64,000 nt of DNA from Bin127 sp965203505 (GTDB lineage Bacteria; Chloroflexota; Dehalococcoidia; Lucifugimonadales; Lucifugimonadaceae), in the NCBI GenBank assembly GCA_965203505.1, contig OZ241880.1:2728001-2792000 (forward strand), in the 5' to 3' direction. Positions within the stretch are counted from its first letter, which is position 1; every line of letters starts with the position of its first letter. Of the stretch, positions 1-6,701 are shown in pieces. Below the pieces are notes generated by a model, which was not told the origin of the DNA, did no database searches, and worked only from the letters and a program-made list of their open reading frames with translations. Made by a program: the position numbers and the translations under genes.

Positions 1-89
1 GTTACTGCCCCTCCGGCTTGCGCCGCCAATCGTCCCGTTTCAAAGGACAACAGTCGTCCGCCTACTTCAATATCGAATGTTTTCACCAT
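1..89 (-). CDS. pnp: Polyribonucleotide nucleotidyltransferase, N-terminal fragment
   Basis: PNPase degrades RNA 3' to 5' phosphorolytically. Only the first 29 codons are present; the gene runs off the left edge. Read on the minus strand from the ATG at 87-89 it gives MVKTFDIEVGGRLLSFETGR followed by LAAQAGGAVT, which matches the start of the first RNase PH domain (the family has a Gly-Arg ... Glu-Thr-Gly-x-Leu-Ala-x-Gln-Ala pattern). It lies downstream of rpsO on the same strand, the classic rpsO-pnp order. The identity is strong despite the short length, because motif and neighbour agree. No clear Shine-Dalgarno sequence is seen, only a purine-rich stretch. Confidence 0.85.
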   Translation of the reverse strand, partial: MVKTFDIEVGGRLLSFETGRLAAQAGGAV

Positions 90-118
90 GGGTTCTTTTT
101 CTCTTTTCTTTGTCGTTT

Positions 119-134
119 GCCTCTACGCAGAGGC
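119..134 (-). promoter_or_regulatory. Small hairpin in the rpsO-pnp intergenic leader
   Basis: A perfect 6-bp inverted repeat (GCCTCT, loop ACGC, AGAGGC) lies 30 bases upstream of the pnp start within the 260-base gap between rpsO and pnp. In other bacteria this gap holds a hairpin cut by RNase III through which PNPase controls its own mRNA. A similar role here is only an analogy. A second inverted repeat (TTGAC/GTCAA) lies near 222-238. Nothing else is seen in the gap. Confidence 0.35.
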
Positions 135-349
135 TTTGTTTGGGTTTCTGTCGGTTTTAGGGGTTCAATTTGGAATCACCGCGCGAAGGTAATCGCCGTG
201 GTGATGTTTGGTTTGGTGGTTTTGACGAGCCTTGTCAAGTGCGCGGAGATAAGCAGGCGTGGGACATCGAGGGTTAGGGAATCGTTGATGGGTTGCACCG
301 AGTTGGGGCGTTGATCCGTTCAGTGTTCGATTTGAACGGAAAGAGTTTT

Positions 350-613
350 TCAACCCCGGAGGCCCAGATCTTCGATAAGGGTCCGGTATCGGTGGACGTT
401 TTCGTTCGCCAGATAGTTCAACAGCCGGCGGCGTTTCCCGACAATCATCTGCAACCCGCGGCGGCCGGCCGCGTCGTGTTTGTGCTGCTTGAAATGTTCT
501 GTCAGTTCCCTGATGCGTTCAGTAAGTAGTGCGATCTGGACCTCCGTCGAACCGGTGTCCTTCTCGTGCTTGCGAAACTTCTCGATCGTCTGCGTTTTCG
601 CTTGGGGGTCCAA
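350..613 (-). CDS. rpsO: 30S ribosomal protein S15
   Basis: 87 residues, the usual S15 length. S15 binds 16S rRNA in the central domain and nucleates platform assembly. Family hallmarks are visible: the GSTEVQIALLTERI helix at about residues 21-34, the HKHDAAGRRGLQMIVGKRRR stretch at about 43-62 containing the rRNA-binding basic residues, and the closing YRTLIEDLGLRG. It precedes pnp on the minus strand, the conserved order. The start is an ATG with no alternative nearby. Confidence 0.97.
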   Translation of the reverse strand: MDPQAKTQTIEKFRKHEKDTGSTEVQIALLTERIRELTEHFKQHKHDAAGRRGLQMIVGKRRRLLNYLANENVHRYRTLIEDLGLRG

Positions 614-1149
614 TATGATCTCTTTCGTGCAAGCGCTATTCGCAAGTGGGGAAATAAGACGATCTGCCGCTTTCCACCCCGCCAGCGCGCTCTGTTTCTA
701 ACTCGCTAACTCGTTTAGCTCAAACATCTAGGATACCATTCGTTTCCCCAATCCATGCGACATTGCGTCGCCAGATAACGGTTCAAACGTAAATCGAAGC
801 GGGGCGAAGCCGCTTGAATGAGGCGAAAGTCGGTCATCTTTGAACCTGAATCAACGCACGAAGGGTGTGCTATCGTGTAACATGCATCTATCGTGGTAAG
901 GATCGCTGATCGTTGCACGTGAATACGTTTGATGGTTGTTTGAGCCGTCTTGACATGCGCGCTCGAACAGGCATAACATTGTTCAATGTGCATCGGAGAG
1001 CGAGACTAGCGAAGTATGGCTAACCCCGTGCTTCGATGCCGGCATCGTGGACTACGGCGTTTGGACGTTCCTGAAGCCGAACGATCACGGTAATTGTTGC
1101 TTGAGACAAGCTAGTAATCTGAAAGCATCAGATTGGAGGACGGGTCCTC
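614..1149. other. Intergenic region between divergent rpsO and the collagen-like gene
   Basis: About 536 bases without a convincing gene. A 92-codon minus-strand open frame (715-993) has no recognisable motif. The region must hold a minus-strand promoter for rpsO-pnp, not pinned down, and a plus-strand promoter candidate for the collagen-like gene (listed separately). No tRNA-like cloverleaf or terminator was seen. Confidence 0.5.
950..979 (+). promoter_or_regulatory. Candidate sigma70 promoter for the collagen-like gene
   Basis: A perfect -35 box TTGACA (950-955) is followed after 18 bases by TAACAT (974-979; four of six matches to TATAAT). It points at the collagen-like gene and would give an mRNA leader of about 160 bases. 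Only the -35 is strong. Confidence 0.35.
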
Positions 1150-1938
1150 ATGAATGAATCGCGTAGCCCGATGGATTTCGTGCAAGAGAACCGCATGCTG
1201 ACGGCGATTGCCGTTTTGTCGGTCATCGCAATCATCATCTCGATCATTGGTCTTGCTGGCGCGGGTCCGCAAGGACCGCCAGGCGAGCCGGGCAACCCGG
1301 GAGCACCGGGAGCACCGGGAGCACCGGGATCGCCAGGTGAAGCTGGAGCACCGGGTGAGCCGGGAGCACCGGGCGAGGCTGGAGCACCGGGTGACCCAGG
1401 AAAGCCGGGATTGCCGGGTGACCCAGGAAAGCCGGGAGCGCCAGGCGAGCCGGGATCGCCGGGTGAACCGGGAGCACCGGGTGAGCCGGGCCTGCAAGGT
1501 CCACAAGGAATCCCAGGACTCGCTGGTGTACCAGGCCCACAAGGCAAAGCAGGCGCACAGGGCCCGCAAGGCGTACCGGGTGACCCCGGACCTCCAGGAG
1601 CCCCTGGACCTGCCGGTACAGACGGTGCCGATGGCGCTGACAACTACGCCAACATCGTCATCTTGGACGGTAACTTCTCGGTCGCAAAGATCGTGTGGGC
1701 CGCCGAAGGTTCACCGGCTCTTATCGCCGGTGCCGGGTTCCACTCTGGCGAAGCGGTCGCACTGACCGTTGGTAGTGCCAGTGTCGGATCAGCAACCGCT
1801 GGTGACTCTGGTGCGTTCGCAGTCGAGATCACGCTCGACTCCAGTGCATACGGGATCGGCGCAGTCGAGTCGCTGGTTGCTACCGGTGACGGTGGATCCA
1901 AAGCCTCGACCCCGCTGGTCGTCGTAGAGACCAAGTAG
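1150..1938 (+). CDS. Membrane-anchored collagen-like protein
   Basis: 262 residues in three parts. Residues 1-17 are a short polar N-terminus and 18-38 a hydrophobic segment fit for an uncleaved signal anchor. Residues 39-164 are 42 uninterrupted Gly-X-Y triplets, very rich in Pro at Y (GAP, GEP, GDP, GKP), the sequence signature of a collagen triple helix. Residues 165-262 form a small non-collagenous, probably beta-rich domain that could act as trimerisation or tip domain. A strong Shine-Dalgarno (TTGGAGG) precedes the ATG. Bacterial collagen-like proteins usually form surface filaments involved in adhesion or aggregation; that role is inferred. It stands alone, facing away from rpsO, and is followed by two hairpins. 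Pro at Y would normally be hydroxylated in animals; bacteria stabilise the helix with charged pairs, and E/K/D at X positions are present. Confidence 0.9.
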   Translation: MNESRSPMDFVQENRMLTAIAVLSVIAIIISIIGLAGAGPQGPPGEPGNPGAPGAPGAPGSPGEAGAPGEPGAPGEAGAPGDPGKPGLPGDPGKPGAPGEPGSPGEPGAPGEPGLQGPQGIPGLAGVPGPQGKAGAQGPQGVPGDPGPPGAPGPAGTDGADGADNYANIVILDGNFSVAKIVWAAEGSPALIAGAGFHSGEAVALTVGSASVGSATAGDSGAFAVEITLDSSAYGIGAVESLVATGDGGSKASTPLVVVETK

Positions 1939-1968
1939 TCCCTCCGACCGAGGTACTCAAGACCTAGC

Positions 1969-2001
1969 AGCGTGGAGCAGGGCCATAACTTGCTCCACGC
2001 T
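1969..2001 (+). repeat. Hairpin downstream of the collagen-like gene
   Basis: An 11-bp perfect inverted repeat (AGCGTGGAGCA and TGCTCCACGCT) with an 11-base loop starts 31 bases after the stop codon. It lacks a U-run and precedes the better terminator at 2019. It may protect the mRNA 3' end or add to termination. Confidence 0.5.
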
Positions 2002-2018
2002 CATATCCCTAACCACGC

Positions 2019-2050
2019 AAGCACTTTAGAGGTTCGCCTCTAAAGTGCTT
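2019..2050 (+). terminator. Intrinsic terminator of the collagen-like gene
   Basis: A perfect 14-bp stem (AAGCACTTTAGAGG / CCTCTAAAGTGCTT) closes a TTCG tetraloop and runs into a short T tract. It is the second of two hairpins after the collagen-like gene. The T tract is short, so efficiency is uncertain. Confidence 0.75.
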
Positions 2051-2454
2051 TTGCGCGTCTTGGCGCTCCCATAATCCGCGATTAGGCAGGTACTGCCGAC
2101 GACCCGATCGCTGAACAAGGTGCGTGTCGCCTCAAGATGATCGAGGCTTCGACCTGAACTCGTCGCAACTCTTCAGTCATTTCCCGGAGCGAACTGTACC
2201 CGATGTCGGACGAGACCTTTGCAAGACCCAAGTAGGGGCGATCCCTTGTGGTCGCCCAGGGCAACGCGGCGCAGTCCGGTGGCTCAACGGCGCAGATGAA
2301 CACTGCGTCACAGCGGTTTGGCCAGTCATCGAGTCGAAATCTAACGGGTTTAGAGAGTCGTGCAGAGCCGGATGTTATGGGTATCGAAACTGCAACCCGG
2401 CGATATCGACGCCGAGCAATCCGTTGATTGCAATGGCCTGAAACAGGCGAAACG
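2051..2454. other. Intergenic region with one short palindromic repeat
   Basis: About 400 bases with no gene recognised. At 2232-2257 lies an imperfect palindrome GTAGGGGCGATCCC...GGTCGCCC, the reverse complement of a repeat also found at 20236, 55898, 55930, 56958 and 57794. Two short open frames here show no family features. Confidence 0.5.
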
Positions 2455-3405
2455 TCAAGCTTCTGCTGCTTCGTTGACCAAACTTGCGTCGGATAACAAT
2501 TGTTCCATCAAATTGCCAAACGTGAGAATGCCGGCTACCTTGCCCTCTTCATCGAGCATCACCGCGGTATCGTGCATACGGTCCCTAAAGTCGTCGAACA
2601 GCGTGGCGACCTGCTGTGTGACGGGTACCGGGAAGGTTGATGCGCTGACCCAGTCTCGACAAACCGCAGTATCACCGTCGCTCTGCCTCAAGCCCTGCAG
2701 AGCACCAGCAGTGTTGACAGTGCCCAATACTTCGTCGACTGTTTTGTCGTAGACGACTACCGTGTCGATCTCGAGTTGATCCATCATGCTCACAACGTCT
2801 TCCAAATCCGTGTCGGCGTGAACCGCTACAGTGTCAGATATCGGAACCATGAAGTCATCGGCTCTCAAATCTTTGGAAGATAAGTTCTGCAACACGTTCA
2901 AGACGTTTTCGACTGGTTCATCGGTTGGGTCGCTTGAACTTTCCACATCAGCCATGTAGTTGGCCACGCGATTGAGCTTAAGCCGTCTTCCGATGAACCG
3001 CGCCGGCCATATTATCGGTGCCAGCCAAATCCTGACCTCCTCGTAGCAGCCACTTGCCAATCGGTTCAGCAACATCCGCATGGTGATCACGCCAACTAGT
3101 ACGGCGGCGGAAACCACGGTCATCGTGAGAATTTTGTCCGCTTCGGGTGCGACCGAGACGCCAGCTTGATAGGCCGAAACGACGATTGCGATGAAGGAAG
3201 CGCTTCGAACGGTTGTGACTACTATGCGCGTTGCTCGGTAGTCTCCGGCGCCTCCGGGGTTCAAGTCGTCTGATGACTCGGTGGAAGCCATGCCTAGCAC
3301 GGCGGCCAAGCCTTGCGGTTGCAAGACGCTGAGTGTCAGGGTCATCAACCCGTAAACCAGGGCTGAAATCACTAGAGCGGTCCACGGTAACCAATCTTCA
3401 GCCAT
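2455..3405 (-). CDS. Membrane protein with paired CBS domains (CorC/HlyC-like)
   Basis: 316 residues. Three hydrophobic segments at about 6-30, 58-85 and 92-117 precede a cytosolic part whose residues from about 165 to 310 form two CBS motifs, including DFMVPISDTVAVHADTDLED and, later, VAGILTFGNLMEQLL. The architecture (membrane part, then FMVP... CBS pair) resembles the CNNM/CorC family of divalent-cation transporters, but the C-terminal CorC domain is missing and the membrane part is short and divergent. CBS pairs usually bind adenine nucleotides and gate a partner domain. Start: ATG with a good GGGAGG site. It is the last gene of the minus-strand block. Confidence 0.75.
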   Translation of the reverse strand: MAEDWLPWTALVISALVYGLMTLTLSVLQPQGLAAVLGMASTESSDDLNPGGAGDYRATRIVVTTVRSASFIAIVVSAYQAGVSVAPEADKILTMTVVSAAVLVGVITMRMLLNRLASGCYEEVRIWLAPIIWPARFIGRRLKLNRVANYMADVESSSDPTDEPVENVLNVLQNLSSKDLRADDFMVPISDTVAVHADTDLEDVVSMMDQLEIDTVVVYDKTVDEVLGTVNTAGALQGLRQSDGDTAVCRDWVSASTFPVPVTQQVATLFDDFRDRMHDTAVMLDEEGKVAGILTFGNLMEQLLSDASLVNEAAEA

Positions 3406-3548
3406 GGCGGCAACTACCTCCCGAAAGAAGTTGAATCGTGGGGAAACTGCTACCTAAAGGATCGTCCGCGTCTTTCATCTCATAACCTACCTAGGCTCTG
3501 CTGTGCCGTTCGAATCAAACGGCAATCAAATTCAATGATCAAGTCGCT

Positions 3549-4442
3549 TCAGGCCCCGGACCGCTGTAAGGCGTGTATGCGCGCGGGAACACCGACGACT
3601 AAATCGCCGTCAGCCACATCCCGGGTGACGACTGCCCCTGCGCCGGTGCGCGCACGGATGCCGAGCCGCAACGGTGCGACCAACACGCAACTGGCACCGA
3701 TTGAGACGCCATCAGCGATAACAGTTTTTTGGACCTTCGTTCCGTCGAAATTCGCAGTGACAGAACCAGCGCCGATGTTGACGTCGCATCCAAGATCCGC
3801 GTCACCGATAAACGAAAAGTGGCCTACTTTTGATCTTCCGCCGATCCTGCTCGCTTTGACTTCAGCTTGAGTCCCGACGTACGCGTCGAAGCCAATGTCT
3901 GACCCGGCACGCACTCTGCAAAACGGACCGACCTTGGCTCTGGAAGCCACGCTAGATTCTTCGACGATGGCGTTAGGTCCGATTTCGGCGTCTGAAGCGA
4001 TAATGCTGCCTCGGACCTCCGAGCTTCGTTTCACGATTGCGTCAGGCGCGATTTCCGAACCCTCAGAGACCACCGAAAACGGTCCGATCTCAGCGCCGCT
4101 TCCAATGGTCGAGTCCTCGATGATTACATTTGGACCGATGGATACCCCCGCCTCGACGCGAGTAGCGCCGATCAGATGGCTACCGGCACCGATCCGCGCT
4201 CCGCGTTCCAGCACGACTTGTGGATCTACGTAGACGGCGAACGGGTCTTGGAATTCGACACCGCCATTGATAGCTGCGCTGATGACCGCGTCCAGCGCGC
4301 GAGCCTCGCCGCAGCGACCGGGTCTGTCGCTGCTACTTTCGCCAGGTTCTTCGCTATCGCCGGACATTCGCGCGTGCGGTGTCTCATCCTGAGGAGCTGA
4401 TGACAGACGCTGGATCGCGTCCGATGACCTCGGATATTGCAC
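3549..4442 (-). CDS. Orphan GlmU-like left-handed beta-helix protein
   Basis: 297 residues. From about residue 70 on it is a hexapeptide-repeat left-handed beta helix (IGAGSHLIGATRVEAGVSIG and many similar turns). Near the C-terminus the stretch SVTANFDGTKVQKTVIADGV and the following SIGASCVLVAP match the acetyltransferase domain of GlmU, where Asn-Tyr-Asp-Gly and the Lys-rich loop bind substrate and acetyl-CoA. The N-terminal pyrophosphorylase domain of normal GlmU is absent; residues 1-60 are low-complexity and polar. It may acetylate an amino sugar or feed a separate uridylyltransferase. The start is uncertain: the listed GTG lacks a ribosome site and an ATG at 4367 is possible. Confidence 0.7.
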   Translation of the reverse strand: MQYPRSSDAIQRLSSAPQDETPHARMSGDSEEPGESSSDRPGRCGEARALDAVISAAINGGVEFQDPFAVYVDPQVVLERGARIGAGSHLIGATRVEAGVSIGPNVIIEDSTIGSGAEIGPFSVVSEGSEIAPDAIVKRSSEVRGSIIASDAEIGPNAIVEESSVASRAKVGPFCRVRAGSDIGFDAYVGTQAEVKASRIGGRSKVGHFSFIGDADLGCDVNIGAGSVTANFDGTKVQKTVIADGVSIGASCVLVAPLRLGIRARTGAGAVVTRDVADGDLVVGVPARIHALQRSGA

Positions 4443-4661
4443 GTAATCTTAACATCCTGTACCTGCACCGACTACGCCTTTGGTGGCAATTAGCCGATAG
4501 GGTGCGGCAGGAAGGCGCGTTTCGCGGCACAATATCAGCGAATATGCACCTTGGATCGAACACACAGTTGCCCATTTCCCAATACTGACATAAGCGATAT
4601 GGCGCGGCAGGTCGCACACGCGTTCAAGGCCACCGAGAGCTTGTTCTAGGCGTAGGTTCAG

Positions 4662-6530
4662 TTACGCGTCTTCGTCGCCGCCGCCGCTCCCAAAGACACG
4701 GCGCATCCTTTCCCGTACGCTGGTTCGCCAAGTGTTCAGTTCAGATCTCACGGCGGCGCGGAATTCGGGACCATATTCTCCAATGTGTCGGTATCGCTTT
4801 CGTCGATGACGTGCGAGTACACGCCGATTCCGCCTGCGCAACCGGCTGACTTCTGTGATGAGGACCTGCCTTAAAGCACGTGCGGCGGCAGCCGGGTCTG
4901 CGTTAGCGCCGCCCTCTGGCTCGGCTACCAATCTATCGGCGATGCCAAGATTCAATGCGTCATTAGAAGTCAATCGTAGTGATCTTGCGACCTCGGGTGC
5001 ACGCGCTCGGTCACGAAGCTCGGTGGCGGCCCCTGCTTCGGGCGATATCGGTGTGTAAATCGCGTTCTCCAACATTAGCAACCGATCAGCGATTCCGAAC
5101 GCCAGAGCCGCTTCCGAACCTCCTTCGCCGATCACCACGGACACGATAGGCGTCTCGATATCGAGCATGACGTTGATCATCTCGGCGATCTCACTCGCCA
5201 TTCCGTTCAGCTCCTGTTCGATGCCGAGCCTTGGTCCCGGCGTATCGATCAACACCACCAAAGGAAAGTTGAAATCCGCTGCCATTCTCGCAGCTCGCCG
5301 CGCTTTACGAAATCCCGTGACGGTCGTGCCTCCTCGGCCCAGATCTGCATTCCCGAACCGCTCTGTGAATGACTCTGTATAGTGTTCGGATCCATCGAGA
5401 TCAGACTCTTCTTGGTTACCGCTCTCCTGTGCAATCACCATCACCGGGTATATGCCCAAGTAACCGATGCCAATCTTTACGCCCTCTTCATCCGCACCAG
5501 ACCTGTCGCCGTGAAGCTCGGTGAAATTTCGGAACACCCTTGATATGTAATCTGACGCTTTAGGCCGATCAGCTCGACGACTCAGACGTACGGAATCCCA
5601 CGCGTCTTGACGAGTCGGACGATAGCGGACCGAACGTCGGCGGTGGGTATCGTTCTTGACGTCGGTCTGGAAGAGACCCAATAAAGTCGCCAAACGGTCC
5701 CGTTGCTCGCCACGATTCAAAACCATGTCCAAGTGGCCATGCGACAACATCGCCTCGGACCTGCTGCGATCATCAGATTCTTGCGAGTCCTCGACTTCGC
5801 GCAAGATTCCGAGCGACGCAAACGCGATGTGCGCCTTGGGTTCGCCGATCCTGATATCCGACATCGATGCGAAACTTGAAAGTATCTGACCCGATGATGG
5901 GTTCGCCAACACCGAAATAAGTGGCAAACCTCGTTCACGCAAAGCACGTGCAGCGACCACTGTTTTGGCCATCTGAGTCAGGGACAGAACTCCCTCCTGA
6001 AGCCGCGCTCCCCCGCTCGTAGCGAATGTGATCACCGGCAGACGTTGTGCTGCCGCGTGCTCAAACGCTCGCGCGACCTTTTCGCCAACGACTAACCCCA
6101 TACTGCCGCCGAGGAATCCAAAGTCGATGGCGATGATGGCACATTTCGAACCGCCAATGCTCGCGATACCCGTGACAGCCGCTTCCGACAATCCTGTTCG
6201 GACTTGATCGTTCAACACGCGCACCTGGTATGAGACCCGCGGCGAAAACTCCAGAGGGTCGATCGATGTGATCCAACGGTGCGTTTCTTCAAATGAACCC
6301 TGATCAGTCAGAGCCGCGATTCGCGCCCTGGCAGATATGTTGTAGTGGAAACCGCAACTGGGGCAGACTCTTAGGCGTTGGAACAGTTCGGCACCTTCGA
6401 GGTCTGTGCCACATACAAGACAGATCGAGTGTTCCTGCTCAAGATCCAAAGAGGGAAGTTCAACGGGATCTGGGCCATCGTCGGCATGCGACTCATCGCC
6501 AAATTCGGGATACAAAGGTTTGATCGTCAC
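4662..6530 (-). CDS. accDA: Acetyl-CoA carboxylase carboxyltransferase, fused beta and alpha subunits
   Basis: 622 residues joining AccD and AccA, which transfer the carboxyl group from biotin to acetyl-CoA in the first step of fatty-acid synthesis. Residues 37-59 hold the AccD zinc ribbon (C37-x2-C40-x15-C56-x2-C59). The beta crotonase-like domain follows to about 285 (TSGGARLQEGVLSLTQMAKT). The alpha half spans about 300-600 (DRSGADEEGVKIGIGYLG; LIDTPGPRLGIEQELNGMAS; VVIGEGGSEAALAFG). Such fusions occur in actinobacteria and Chloroflexota. Biotin carboxylase and carrier genes are not in the window. The start is GTG (CAC at 6528-6530). A possible -10 box (TACAAT, minus strand, 6584-6589) lies upstream. 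acpP and fabD of the same pathway lie 6-9 kb upstream on the same strand. Confidence 0.93.
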   Translation of the reverse strand: MTIKPLYPEFGDESHADDGPDPVELPSLDLEQEHSICLVCGTDLEGAELFQRLRVCPSCGFHYNISARARIAALTDQGSFEETHRWITSIDPLEFSPRVSYQVRVLNDQVRTGLSEAAVTGIASIGGSKCAIIAIDFGFLGGSMGLVVGEKVARAFEHAAAQRLPVITFATSGGARLQEGVLSLTQMAKTVVAARALRERGLPLISVLANPSSGQILSSFASMSDIRIGEPKAHIAFASLGILREVEDSQESDDRSRSEAMLSHGHLDMVLNRGEQRDRLATLLGLFQTDVKNDTHRRRSVRYRPTRQDAWDSVRLSRRADRPKASDYISRVFRNFTELHGDRSGADEEGVKIGIGYLGIYPVMVIAQESGNQEESDLDGSEHYTESFTERFGNADLGRGGTTVTGFRKARRAARMAADFNFPLVVLIDTPGPRLGIEQELNGMASEIAEMINVMLDIETPIVSVVIGEGGSEAALAFGIADRLLMLENAIYTPISPEAGAATELRDRARAPEVARSLRLTSNDALNLGIADRLVAEPEGGANADPAAAARALRQVLITEVSRLRRRNRRVLARHRRKRYRHIGEYGPEFRAAVRSELNTWRTSVRERMRRVFGSGGGDEDA

Positions 6531-6701
6531 AAATAGACCCGTTGCGCTTTAGGTGCGCGAAAGAACATACGACGTTAATCAGCATTGTAAAGGAGTCGAG
6601 CCGAACCGACGTTACAAAATACTCTTGTCGTTGCCTATGGCCGCACCGACATGGGGATACGGCGGGCTGACTAAAACCGCCTGCGATGCGGAATACGACG
6701 A

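Noticed and set aside
715..993. 92-codon minus-strand frame upstream of the collagen-like gene
   Set aside because: No ribosome site, family motif or typical composition; overlaps a plus-strand promoter candidate.
1128..1643. Pro/Gly-rich minus-strand frames opposite the collagen-like gene
   Set aside because: They mirror the Gly-Pro codon repeat; no start site or domain.
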